A stretch of 64,000 bases of DNA from Protopterus annectens. Taxonomy: Eukaryota > Chordata > Ceratodontiformes > Protopteridae. Position numbers and translations under genes: made by a program. Under the pieces are notes generated by a model. That model did not search any database and was not told the origin of the DNA. It saw nothing but the letters and a program-made list of their open reading frames with translations. Location of the stretch: assembly GCF_019279795.1 (NCBI RefSeq), contig NC_056745.1, positions 507,661,579-507,725,578 on the forward strand, written 5' to 3'. The stretch's first letter is position 1. Every line of letters begins with the position of its first letter. Shown one piece after another: positions 19,700 to 30,206 of this stretch.

Positions 19700-20415
19700 T
19701 TTTTTTTTTATTTTTTACAACACAGACAAAAAAGTCACACTGCAGACAATACAGCTATTTTTATTACTAAACAATGTAGTATAAGACTAAGCGCTTTTGC
19801 CTTTATATCCAGTCAAGCTAACTAAACCCATATATAGACATACTTTAGAATGTTTGAATTTTACTTTTATTTACTTTTATTTTCAGGTCAATGATTATGA
19901 AAGGAACAGTGAAAGTTTGTTAGAGCACAAAGAAACGCTAAGCAAATGAGATTAGAAGCTATTAACAAACCAGGGATCAATGACTTTTGTTCTAAATGCT
20001 GGCACTTTAAAGTTTAAAGCAATAGAATTTAAATGGTGGGTACATATTTTGGATAATATTGTTGAACACTGAAATACTGATACATTCATAGATTTGTAGA
20101 GTTTTAATATTTTAACAGTTTTCTAACACATGTTTTAACATAGCATATTTTTATGGTAATGAAATCATTTTATAGTAATAGCTAGGTAGTTTTTGTCATT
20201 TTATGGGGTTAATTAAAAAAAAAGTTTAATTAACCATTGATTTAATTGTTTGTATTAAATGATTGGCTGTGGGGGACTATACTGATATTTGAATCATTAC
20301 TTTATGTTGTTGCACACCTCTGATGAAGTCTAATTGGATATAAAGGTGAAAGCGTTTAGTCATATATTGTGGTTAGCAAACATGCGGTCGCCTTTGTGTT
20401 GGTTACTAGTTTTTT
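19700..20415 (+). mobile_element. Penelope-like element 3' end (PLE3), decayed
   Basis: AT-rich, non-coding. Near 20314-20361 it carries CTGATGA, then AGTC, then GAAA in hammerhead order, as in the PLE 3' ends at 11918 and 49554. The pairing stems are poor. Similarity of layout (long AT-rich UTR, hammerhead, short tail) is the only evidence. No RT or nuclease coding remains. Confidence 0.45.
20314..20375 (+). ncRNA. Degenerate hammerhead-like motif in PLE3
   Basis: The core blocks CTGATGA (20320-20326) and GAAA (20348-20351) are in the right order, but the flanks do not give a convincing stem I, and stem III is not clean. Probably a decayed ribozyme. Confidence 0.35.
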
Positions 20416-20539
20416 TTTTTTAACCTACTTCAGTTCTTGACATATGCTATATAAAATACAGTCTCTACATCAGTGTCATCTTGGAGAGATTTTGTAAAAA
20501 TACGGTCCACCTTATGAAGCTACTCACCAAGACTGGAGG

Positions 20540-21050
20540 ATGAATTCAGTTCCAGCATACCACTTTCATAATCTTGCTGACTATCATTTCCCCATCTGGA
20601 TCAGTGTGGGTTGTAGATAGGGATAATACAAACAAAACCATAATGAATCAAGAGGAAGTGGAGAGAAAGGGTAACCCCTCTTTTACTTTTAAGAATGCAG
20701 ACAATGCATCCCACAGGGTACATTGGTATTATCTTTGGGGGAATAAAAAAAAAGAGAAGATTTGGATTCATACAAAGACTAATTAGGCTGGTAAAGAATA
20801 TTTACTACCAATCAATACCTGTTAAAAAAAAAAAGACAAGAGGAGCCCTTTCTCAGGAATTTGTCTTTAATAGTGGTGCTAGGCAAGGATGTCTGTTACA
20901 CCCATTACTTGCTATTTACCTGTAACCTCTGGCTAAAAAGACTAGAAAGTCCACAATTAGAAGGGTACAGATAGGCTGGAAACAGGAAAACAATGCAGTA
21001 TATTTAGATGATGTGATAACAGGAGAAAGATTTAATTTTTTTTTCTTGTA
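20540..21050 (+). pseudogene. Tx1/L1-type LINE reverse transcriptase fragment
   Basis: Plus-strand frames give FPHLDQSGF-like sequence, then ADNASHRVHWYYLW at 20696 (L1/Tx1 motif A is normally DAxKAFDRVxW, so the catalytic Asp positions are eroded), IQRLIRLVKNIYYQS, LSQEFVFNSGARQGCLLHPLL (motif B, GxRQGCPLSPLL in intact elements) and AVYLDDVITGE (motif C). The order and spacing fit an L1-clade RT, probably Tx1. It is broken by frameshifts and has no preserved endonuclease. Confidence 0.65.
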
Positions 21051-21784
21051 TGTGTATTGACTGAGATAGAACACTGTTCTTCATGGAAGATATTTAGGCT
21101 CAGTCTGGGTGCAAACCTAATGTAAAGACAAACATTACACAAAACCTACAAGTCTGCAGCAGGTATACAATATTTACAAAATAAGTCTTTGAAAATCTGG
21201 TGTAACAAAGAAGAACAGTGATACATGGCAAAGGTAACAGAGTTGAAGTAAAGAAGGGGGCATTAGATCCTGGATGTAAGTTGTTCAGTGGAACTGTATT
21301 ATAGTATTGGAAAATGAAAATATTATAAAATGGTGTGGTTTGGTGAGTGATAAATTGAGGGAGCAACGAGTGAAGTTAAAAGGATGGGGAGACAAGTTCT
21401 GGTAACAAATGAACAATGGCAGGATTTATGAAAGGCCTCCAGATATACATGTTCACGTGGTTTCATATTTTTGCATGGAAGTGCTAGTAAAACTGTTTTT
21501 ATACCCTTCCCCAGACAGAATAAATAAGATGTTTCTGCAGCCAGATAGAGGGATACTAGAACTATATTTAACACAATTTTAAAGAGGACTTGGAATATGC
21601 CAAGAAGTTTATTAGACAACAGTTAAGAAAATTTCTTTTTAGGGTTGAAGTTTGTCCAAATACAGCCTAGACAGTATAAGGTCTTAACCGGACTAGCAAT
21701 GCTAGTAGCTAAAAATAAACACAAACTGAAATCAGAGAACTCACCTAGCACAAATAAAACATATGAGATTATGAAAAACCTGAA
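21051..21784. other. Unassigned, non-coding
   Basis: I find no credible protein or element end in this stretch on either strand. It may be the eroded continuation of the Tx1/L1 fragment, but no motif supports that. Confidence 0.4.
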
Positions 21785-22283
21785 AAAATAACAGCTTTTT
21801 ACTCACCATGACATTCCATCTGTGTTGCCCATTTTCAACAGCTGGGTTTGGATCAGACTCAACCACTTCTTCAGGCTCATGGAACACAAACTCTCAAGCT
21901 CCTCCCTTTACTCACAATGCCCTATTCACTTAACATACTTTACATCTTGTTTCCTGGCCCTTATACCTGCAAAGCAATACGAAATGACACAATAGAATCT
22001 GAGACTCAAACAAGGGAAGAACTGCTCTCCTTTATTTGAGAAATTTAGAAAGAAAACTGGAAGGTTGATAACCTGATTAATATCGGATTCTGAAACCACC
22101 TTAGGTAGGAAGGAATTGGTCCGTAAAGATACTCTATCCTTGTGAAAAATCAAACAGATTTAGATGACAGGACCTGCAATTCCAGTACCATTTTGGCAAA
22201 AGTAATAGCAATCAAGAAGATAGTTTTCCAGGTCAAACATTTTAGTTCACACTTAGCTGGTTCAAAGGTGGTACAGTTATGGT
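21785..22283 (-). mobile_element. DIRS-A 3' fragment, copy A0
   Basis: Left ITR (TTTACTCACCATGACATTCCATCTG, TTGGATCAGACTC, TCAAGCTCCTCCC) at 21785-21990, then a piece of tyrosine recombinase reading FHKDRVSLRTNSFLPKVV and INLPVFFLNFSNKGE at 22000-22160. The sequence goes straight from ITR to mid-recombinase, so the ICR and the catalytic C-terminus are deleted. The next DIRS-A copy (A2) starts at about 22284. Confidence 0.7.
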
Positions 22284-22990
22284 CCGCAAAAAAATAAGTT
22301 AGCTACTTACCATAATGTTTTATCTGAGTTGTTGCTTTTCATTTGCCTTCAACCTGAGGGACTCTGATCTAGCAGGGATCTAACTTGGCCGTGTACTCCA
22401 GCATCGGATCCAAAGTCCAAGCTCCTCCCCTACCCATAATGCCCCATTCTCCCTCCTTCTATCAGATAGAGTTTGTTGCAGAACAGCACCAACCCTATAC
22501 AGTCTACATGCCTATAAAACCTGGCACAACCCTCTAAAGGACCACATACTCACAGCCAGCCAGGAGAAAAGGGCCTATGCCTCTTCAGTCCAGTCCACTA
22601 TACAGCTCAAAAAAGGCAGCGGGATGGAGGGAGGGATGGTTGAAGACAAATGAAAAGCAACAACTCAGATGGAACGTTACGGTAAGTACAGAATTTGTTT
22701 ATCTGAAGTTTTTGCTTTCATTTGATCTTCAACCTGAGACTGAGTCCCTAGCTACCAAACAAAAATGGGAAGGTCCTCATGGAAAGATATTCTGGAGCAT
22801 GGCTGAGCCAAAAGATGCACTGTTCCTGGAGAGAAGATGCAATTTATAATGAGAAATAAAGGTATGCGACAAGGACCTGGTAGCAACAGTACAGATATCA
22901 TCAAGAGGAGCCCTGGACCAAAAAGACACAGAAATAGAGAGATCTGGTGGAATGTGCCCGGACATGCCCTGGTGAAGACAAACCTTTAGC
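22284..22990 (-). mobile_element. DIRS-A copy A2, 3' part: ITR, ICR, recombinase C-terminus
   Basis: Left ITR from about 22300 (GCTACTTACCATAATGTTTTATCTG) to 22500; ICR at 22650-22750 (AACTCAGATGGAACGTTACGG fused to the opposite end). The recombinase C-terminus at 22777-22980 reads SLSHTFISHYKLHLL, with the catalytic Tyr position kept. The copy continues at 28303 on the far side of DIRS-B copy B1. Confidence 0.7.
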
Positions 22991-23269
22991 TTAATAGGCC
23001 AAAGAAATGCACACTCAAATCCAACAACTTTCAGTTACCAGCAAATACTCCCCATAGGTAGTAAAGGGTAGAAGACATAGGTACATACCAGCAAGTAAGA
23101 GGGGAAGGAGGGAGGGTACCCTGGACTGCAGCAGTGTAACATCTACATTTATGGTAGGTACAAAACTGTACTATGTTCATCGTGTTACACTGCTGCAGTC
23201 ATTACACTTGGGTGGAATCCCAAAGCAGAGGTAGGGTGGCTGGTTCTATAAGGCATTAGGGGTGGCTAT

Positions 23270-24340
23270 AAGGCCCTGCAGCACTCCAGTGGTGAAGCCA
23301 GCTCTGGATTTAGAGTATAGAATAGAGGTAGATGTTAATGCTTGGTGAAGGTATATACAGAACTCCAAGTTACTGCTTCCAAAATATCCTTGGTAAGCAC
23401 TCATCTGAGGTAGGCAGTTGAAGTGGCTGCTGCCCTGGTGGAGTGAGATCTAATGCTGCTAGGTACAGGTTTCCCATGGTGTGTATAGCAGAAACGTATA
23501 CAATGTCCTATCCATTTTGAAATAGTCTGTTTTGAAATGGCTTTTCCCTGTGCTCCTGCAGCATATGCTACCAATAATTGCTCAGATTTTCTGAAAGCTT
23601 TGGTTTTGTTCAAGTAGAAGCGTAACTACCTGTGAATGTCCAAAGAATGCAGTAGTCTCTCCCCTTTATTCTGTGGTTTTGGATAAAAAGTTGGCAAGTG
23701 AATAGTTTGGTTTAGAGCCACACTGGATACCACCTTTGGCATAAACGTAGGGTTAATTCTTAAAGACACCCTTGTCCTGGTGGAAAATGAAGAAAGGTTC
23801 CACTGCCATTAGTGCCTGTAACTCAAACTCTTCGTGCTGATGTTATTGCCAGGAGCAGAGCAGTTTTCCAAGAGATATATTTTAATTCTGCTGTGTTAGC
23901 TGGCTCAAAAGGAGGTAAAGTTAATTTTTCCAAAACAAAGTTGAGGTCCCAAGTTGGAGTAGGTGCTCTACGGGGCGGTGTTATGTTTTTTCCCCTCTGA
24001 GGTACTGTTTTAGCAAAGGATTAGAGAAAATTGGTTGATCCGTGTTGCAATGAGCAGAGATGGCAGAGGCGTGGATCTTGATGGATGAGAAGGAGAGAGT
24101 CCTTTGTCCAGTATCTCAGTTAAATATTGTAGTATCTGAGGAATGTTTGGGATAAGAGGGTCAAGGCTGTGAGCCTGGTTCCAGGCACAGAATCTTTTCC
24201 ATTTATCCGAATAGGCTTTCCTGGTACTAGGCCGTCTGGCCTCCAGAATGACATTCATAACAGCTTTGGAGAGAGGCATTGCTTGCTTGACTAAGGAATC
24301 TTCCATGCAGCTAGGTTTAAGGTCTTTAGCTGGCTGTGAA
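23270..24340 (-). pseudogene. B1 tyrosine recombinase, catalytic Tyr replaced by stop
   Basis: The N-terminal core-binding region reads ARRPSTRKAYSDKWKRFCAWNQ near 24200, then a degenerate ARRV box near 23830 with a frame break, SKQTISKWIGHCIRFCYTHHGK at 23470-23550 and the catalytic box SIRSHSTRAAATSTAYLR at 23401-23450. In B2 and B3 the catalytic segment is TF(I/T)KHYHLP. In B1 the Tyr codon is TAA (near 23335), removing the nucleophile. Confidence 0.8.
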
Positions 24341-24399
24341 GTATCTGATTGTTGTGCTGAGTCAGCAGATGTGGGATTTGAGGCAAAATCCAGGGTGGT

Positions 24400-25213
24400 C
24401 CTTGTGCTAAGTTCTTTAAGACTGGGTACTAGTGCTGGCGTGGCCAGTCTGGTACAATCAGGATCATCTTTGGCTCTTCTTGCCTGGCTTTTATGAGTAC
24501 CTTTGGAAGGAGAGGCAATGGTGGGAAAGCGTATACTTGTAGGTTTTTCCAGCTGAATGAGAGGGCATCCACTTTCCATGCTTGTGGATGGTAACTCCTT
24601 GTGCAGAATTTCTGTAGCTGGCAGTTCACTGGGAATGCAAACAGATCTATGTCCGGGCTCCACCATTTCTATGTTATCATTCTGAATATTTGTGGATTCA
24701 ATTCCCATTCTTGGGTTTCCATGATGTTTCTGCTTAAGTCGTCTGCCAGTGTGTTTTTCTCTCCTGGCAGGAATTATGCTTGCAGATGAACTTGATAGCT
24801 TAGAGCTGTGTTCCACAAGGTCATGGCTTGTCTGCACAGGGGTAGGAGTGAGTGCCCCCTTGCTTGGTTATGTACCACATAACTGTGGTGTTGTCTGTCT
24901 TTAGTAGTAGTTGTCCTGGATGCAGCAGGTCCTTGAAAGCTATAAGGGCATTTTGTGCAGCTAGCATCTCTTTTTGATTGATGTGAAGATGCCTTTGTTC
25001 TGCGGGCCACATGCCCTGAATACATTTGCCTGCCATGTGTGCTCCCCAGGCATAATCCGATGCATCTGTTGTCAGTGTTTGCCTGGCCGTGAGTTGAGTA
25101 AAAGGCTGTCCCTTGTTGAGGTGACTAGCTTGAGCCCACCATCGAAACTCCTGTTGAAGGCAAGGAATTAGTGGTATAACTGTTTCCAAACTGACAGTGT
25201 TGAGACCATACAT
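24400..25213 (-). pseudogene. B1 RNase H and methyltransferase-like domain
   Basis: RNase H at 24821-25213: TLTTDASDYAWGAH, HINQKEMLAAQNALIAF, LLLKTDNTTVMWYITKQGG. RNase H removes RNA from the hybrid during cDNA synthesis. The methyltransferase-like block at 24429-24600 reads DALSFSWKNLQVYAFPPLPL and MILIVPDWPRQH, the YAFPP...LIAPxWP signature. It overlaps the recombinase frame, as in other DIRS copies here. One frameshift lies near 24830. Confidence 0.75.
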
Positions 25214-25261
25214 TCTTTCGGTACCATTGTAGTTTCCTCATATGCAGTCTGGCATATGGAA

Positions 25262-26250
25262 TTAGTAGTATGCAAGATGCCATGTAAACCCAAGGCCTAA
25301 TAATTTTTCTTGCAGGGGAGTTGGGTCTTTGTTGCCGTCAATTGAAAGTATCGAGTCAGTTGTCCTTGCTTGTCTGGAGTGAGATAAGCCATCTGGGCCA
25401 TTGTGTTCAAGCAGGCACCCAGAAATATCTCTTGTGAGGGGCACTAGTTTTGATTTCTTTTCGTTGACTGTGTACCCCAGGCAACTTAACTTTTTTACAA
25501 ACGCCAGATGCTTTAGAAGAATGTCCTTGCTCTCTGCTTGAATCAGGCAGTCATCCAGGTACGGATAAATTTGAATTCCTTTTTGCCTGCAAAATGCAAT
25601 TACTGGTGCCAGGCACTTTGTGAAGGCCCTGAGCGCAGTAGATAAGCCAAAGGGCAGTGCAGAGAATTGGTAGTGCATTGAACCAGCTATGAATTTGAGG
25701 TATCTTCTCCAGTTTTGTCCGATAGGGGTATGCCTCCTTGAGGTCCAAGGTCACAAGCCAAGCTTTATTGCCCAGCATGGGAAGAAGCTCCTGTAGTGCC
25801 AACATTTTGAATTTCGGAACATCCAATTAAGTGTTTAGAGAAGAAAGATCCAGAATGGACCTCCAGGCTTTGTCCTTTCTGGGAACCAGAAAGAGTCTTG
25901 AGTAAAATTCCTTGTTCTTGCTCCTGTGGTGGTACCTTTTGAATAGCTCTCATATCCATGAGTGCTGTAATTTGTTTTTGTGCCTCTGTCCATTGATTTG
26001 GTGGCAGATTAGGAATTCCTTTTAACCTTGGCAGAGTGTGAAAGTGGAACCTGTAACCTTGAGATACAATGTTGAGAACCCATTTGTCTTTGGTGATCAT
26101 ATGCCAATTGTGATAGAAAATTGCCAGTTTTCCTCCCAAGGGGGCTGCCAAGAGAGAGCTGTTTGACAGCTGTAGTGGGAAGTCATTGGGGCTGCTTTTT
26201 ATATGGTTGGGGCCTGTTCTTCCCCTTCTTTCTGGCCTGATGCACCCCAT
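25262..26250 (-). pseudogene. B1 reverse transcriptase
   Basis: RT blocks in order: FHTLPRLKGIPNLPPNQWTEA (26030-26100), SLEVHSGSFFSKH (frame-shifted copy of VPRKD...LILDLSSLN), LVTLDLKEAYP (motif A, near 25740), QFSALPFGLSTALRAF (near 25640-25675) and YPYLDDCLIQAES (active-site YLDD intact, near 25540). At least three frameshifts separate them. Confidence 0.75.
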
Positions 26251-27985
26251 TGTCGAGGCCTGTAAGGACCTTGTGGTTGACCTCTACCTCTTGGACGTCT
26301 GTATCTGCCCCTTTGAGGTCTGTCTGTAACTGGAAAGGACCAATTCTTTGTTGGCCAATTTCTGCTAAATTGAGGAGGCTGAACCTGTAAGAAATCCTTC
26401 ACCATTTGCATAGATTTTGCCTTATCCTCCATTTTCTTTAATACCTCTTCTGCCTTAACTCCAAATAACACATCCTGCTGCAAAGGTGCATCCAATAATT
26501 TTGCTTTAACATGATCTGGTAACATATGTTCTTTTAACCAAGCATGTCTTCTAGTGACAGAGCCTGTAACTGCTGCTCTACAGGAGGCCTCTAAAGAAAA
26601 AAAAACACATTGCAAAGTACGTTTTCCCACTTGTTCAGCTGCATGCAATAAATCCTGCATTTCTTTAAAATTAGGAGGATCGGAGTCTGGAAGCATTTAT
26701 TGTTTCAACTGAGACATCAAAAATTGCTGATATTTTAGCATGTGAAACTGGCAATTTAAGGCTCTCATTGCTAAAGTAGCAGACGTATATACTTTCTTTC
26801 CCCATCTGTCTAATGCTATGGAATCTCTGTCAGAGGGAACTGGATTCTGGGCTGATGAGGCCTTAACCCCTTTGGGTCCCTGAGAAATAGTTTCAGGGTC
26901 AGCAACAGGGCTTTTATACTGAAATTTGTGAGAGTCAGGGACTCTGTAGTATCTGTCAGGTTTAACTGGGGCTGGAGGTAAGGAATCAGGATTTAAGTTG
27001 GATTCAGTATACACATCATCCACAATATCTAACACTGGCGGAATAGCAAGGGGTCTGTGCTGAGGTAATAAAAGAAGTCGATGAGCCTTTTCTTGGATTC
27101 TGAGTAATCCTCGCCTTCCTAATGGAAATGCTCCCTCATGGTATGTAAGGTTTCCCCAAAGGAGTAGCCCTCAGGCAGAGAGGCTGATGGAACCGATTCC
27201 TCAGCATCAGAATCCTCAATAAGGGGTTAAAGAATATCCTAGGTCTGAGGACGAATCTGAAGAGATGGACACCTGGTCGGATGAATCATAGTCTGCATCC
27301 TGCCTAGGTCTTTTATCAGGAGGGGGATGGGACCTCTTGATCAGAGTGATTAGGTCTCCAGCCATTTTGAGCATTTGTTTCTTAGGCATGGAGGCCTGTC
27401 CTAGAGAATGCTGTATTTGTTTCTTTGTTTTTAAAGGAGGCTTGGACTTAGCAGAGGGTTTAATGCTTAATTGAGTAGGTCTGAAAACACCCTCTGAAGC
27501 TGCAGGTTGCTCAGCTACTCCGGATCCCTCTGAAGGGTTAGTTTCGGTAGGCTGAAAAACTTGTGCGTCCGAAGGCCCAGCCATCTCCACGTGGGAGTCA
27601 GAGGCGGGTCAGAGGCGGCCTGTGGTTCTGCAGAAGTGGTCGTCAGGGGCTGCAAGGGCCCCTCGCTGAAAACCGGAGAACCGTCGACTGGCCTAGAAGA
27701 GGCTTCATCGTCAGTTTTGGGCCTCGGATGCCTATCCTTGTCTTTGCGCTTTTTATGTATTCCGGTCGTCGGAAGTTCCGATGGCATGGTGTAATTGAAT
27801 TTTCTGCCAAAATAATGTCGGGCAAAATCAAACAGACATTTAATAGTGCGCTTGTTATACCTTAGCGCAAAACCGACAACCAGTGACGTTGTGGTCTGGG
27901 CCTAGGCATGGGATACAACAGGAGTGGAAATCCTTATGAGGTATATGCTTCCCACAAGAAATACAGTTATTAACTTTTACTGACA
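26199..27985 (-). pseudogene. B1 gag-like protein
   Basis: N-terminus at 27853-27985: MSVKVNNCISCGKHIPHKDF then CCIPCLGPDHNVTGC, a Cys/His ribbon like those starting the other gag frames, ended by a stop. Then an acidic Ser/Pro-rich segment (27216-27787) and the conserved core RYYRVPDSHKFQYKSPV, LDRWGKKVYTSATLAMRALN and RRHAWLKEHMLPDHVKAKL (26500-27000). The C-terminus is Arg/Gly-rich (GRYRRPRGRGQPQGPYRPR, near 26280), suggesting nucleic-acid binding. Frame breaks occur near 27040-27200. Confidence 0.7.
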
Positions 27986-28044
27986 TCGGTCTGAGGCAAG
28001 AAAAAGTTTCCCCAACGGGGTACTTAGCTTTGTAGAAGACTTCA

Positions 28045-28302
28045 GTTCTGGATTTGGAATGAAAATCTCAGGAGTCGGCCGACCGGCACTTGCGAACTGC
28101 TTTTGCTTCGGGCACCACGCGGCAAGAAAGACTGGAGAAAATGGTGTCGGCTGCATCTTATATACCACTGTTGCACTGATGTCAGGGAGGAGGCGACAGC
28201 AACCGACGCCGGACCAAGACTTTGGAACTCAGGCCGACTGGAGAACCGCCTGATGGCAGGATAACCCAAGTGTAATGACTGCAGCAGTGTAAGACGATGA
28301 AC
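28045..28302 (-). repeat. B1 right ITR with promoter-like elements
   Basis: The outer end reads GGATAACCCAAGTGTAATGAC, GCAGCAGTGTAAGACGATGAAC. Its reverse complement matches the second half of the B3 ICR. It is an inverted counterpart of 59523-59760 and 34628-34860. Confidence 0.8.
28157..28185 (-). promoter_or_regulatory. CRE-like site and TATA box in B1 5' ITR
   Basis: On the minus strand TGACATCA (28177-28184) is followed about 12 bp downstream by TATATAAG (28157-28164), pointing into the element. The same pair occurs in the inverted ITR copies of B2 (TGACGTCA 34781-34788, TATAAAA 34794-34800) and B3 (CGACGTCA then TATACAAG, 59671-59698). This arrangement would place a promoter at each end, facing inward. 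Function is inferred. Confidence 0.55.
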
Positions 28303-29950
28303 ACTGGGAGAACACTGGGAAAAACCAAAGCCTGCAAAACAAAGGCAAGGGATCCTTAACTGGAGGCCTAAGAAAAAATGTACCTTTCAGAAAGGCCTTA
28401 CAGAGTTCAGATGACGCTAAGGAGGACGAATTTTTGCCCACATGGAAACTGGAAATCGCTGCCAACTGGACCTCAACAGTACAAAAGCTAGTGCCATTAT
28501 TAAAAATGTAAAGCTAAAAATTCCAAAATGGCAGAGGCTTGGGCCGTAAAGGAATCCAGGTCATGCTGAGAAGCCCAGATCAAAAAACGCTTCCATTTGC
28601 TAGAGTAGATGTTCCTGGTAGAAGTCGCAATCAGGATCTTTTTCACAGGAGAAGATAACCCGGGAGAGTCCTAGCTATCATGGAAATTGGAGCAGCCAAG
28701 CCATGAGCTTCAAGCTGATTAAATTCGGATGAGGAACCCCTGATGGGTGCGTGATCAGATCTGGATCTAGAGTCCAGAGAGGACACAATATGCAAGACCA
28801 CAGAGTGAGGAATCAAACTTAATGAGGCCAGAAAGGGTCAATGAGGATAGTAGAACTCCCCAGCAGAAGAGCTTTCTGAATAAACTTGGGAATTACCGGA
28901 AGTGGAGGATACGCATATAGTAGACCGGAGGGCCAAGCATGGCAACAGTGTCTCTGGGTGACCCCCCCCCTTGGAGGGGGGATCAGAGAGAAATACTCGC
29001 TGCACTTTGTATTGGAAGGAGAGACACAGAGATCGCAGCAAGGCCGACCCCACTTTAGAAAGATCTTGTCCTCTACTGACAGATTCAGAGATCACTTGTA
29101 GAGCATCAGAACAGATCGGCTGAGCCTGTCTGTTAGGAAGTGGACTTTCCCGGAATGTGTGTTGCCATCAGAAAACTGCTGGTGGAGATCACCCACTCCC
29201 ATAAACTCATGGCCTTGTGGCAAAAGGGGTAAGATCTGGTTCCCCCCCCCGTTTCTTAATGTACTAGACTACAGACATATGGTCCCATCTGTATGACAAT
29301 AGTCCCAAGAGGAAGAAAGGTATGGACAGCTTGCAATGCCAAAAGCACAGCCCTCATCTCCAGGATACTGACATGCAGACTGGTCTCTACAGAAGACCAC
29401 GTGCCTTGAAACATCCTTCCCATGCAATGCCCCCCCCCCCCCAGAGTAGGGAGGCGTCCTTGGTCACAGTGATCGCAGGGGACGGAAGAACAAATTGGCG
29501 ACCCAGGAGGAATTCTAAAGATTGGAGCCACCAAAGAAGGCAGTCCCTGGAAACATGAGACAGTTGAACAGGATATGACAAGGGAAGGTCTAGCTACAAC
29601 TACTGAACCACTAAGGTCCATTACAGGACGCTCATACAGAGGTGTGCGGTTGGAATTAGGGTGATCGTGGCCACCATGGACCCTAACGCCCACAGAACGA
29701 AGCCTCCTGGGGAAACTAGGCTTGAAGAATGTACTGTACATAACGATGAAATGATAACATTCTGTCTAGTGCAGGAACACCTTGCCCTGAGTAGTGTCTA
29801 CCCGGACACCTATAAAATCCAACACCTGAACCGGTGCTAGTTGATACTTGTTGAGATTTACCTTAACACCCAGGGACAGGGCTAAATGGAGAAGATGAGC
29901 CCTGGCCTGAGTCAGTCTATGCCTAGAAGGAGCGAACAGGAGCCAATCGT
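28303..29950 (-). mobile_element. DIRS-A copy A2, 5' part: recombinase, MT-like, RNase H, RT
   Basis: A2 continues right of B1. Recombinase N-terminal region at 28303-28660 (SSFHVGKNSSSLASSELCKAFLKGTFFLRPPVKD at 28360-28460). MT-like blocks near 28830-29095 (SLCLSFQYKVQRVF, ALRSTICVSS). RNase H at 29256-29660 (DASLLWGGGGIAWEG; MRAVLLALQAVHTFLPLGTI). RT connection up to 29950. A 13-nt C tract at 29430-29442 replaces the Gly-Trp-Gly codons of RNase H. The copy is cut at the RT active-site region (GAGCCAATCGTC) by a foldback element. Confidence 0.7.
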
Positions 29951-30206
29951 CACTATTCTTAGAAACTATCCAGCTACATCCAGAAAAGTAAGTAAATTGC
30001 AGGCCTTTGTTCAGGGTTTTCTTTTGTGGTCTAAGAGGAATTGATTCTGCAAGGGTCTCTCAGTGCAGTGACAGTTTTAACACCGATGCAGTAGTGTGGG
30101 GAGAGAGGACTCTCAACTCCTCTTGAACTGCAAAAGAAAACACTGAATAAAGGCCTGCAATTTAGTTACTTTTCTGGCTGTAGCTGGATAACTTCTAAGT
30201 ATAGTG
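29951..30206. repeat. Foldback / palindromic element with ~93-bp arms
   Basis: The left arm (29951-30043) and the reverse complement of the right arm (30114-30206) match almost throughout: CACTATTCTTAGAA / CACTATACTTAGAA, TATCCAGCTACA, CCAGAAAAGTAA, TAAATTGCAGGCCTTT, TCAG-G/T-GTTTTCTTTTG, AAGAGGAATTG / AAGAGGAGTTG. A 70-bp spacer separates the arms. No ORF. It sits where DIRS-A A2 is interrupted. Probably a MITE or foldback transposon; family unknown. Confidence 0.75.

Larger units (their letters stand above)
22991..28302 (-). mobile_element. DIRS-B copy B1, nearly complete
   Basis: 5.3-kb minus-strand DIRS-B element nested in A2. It contains the ICR (23110-23225), recombinase, methyltransferase-like, RNase H, RT and gag regions, and the right ITR (28045-28302). 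The left ITR is missing: the copy starts at the point equivalent to 59806 of B3. About 700 bp in all (B1 ITR plus A2 recombinase) appears to have been deleted at this junction. Confidence 0.8.

Noticed and set aside
19260..19705. Direct repeat GCACCCAGCTGT at 19270 and 19688 as a transposon end duplication
   Set aside because: Only 12 bp, lying inside DIRS-A sequence at the first site and at a truncation at the second; could be chance or internal gag similarity.
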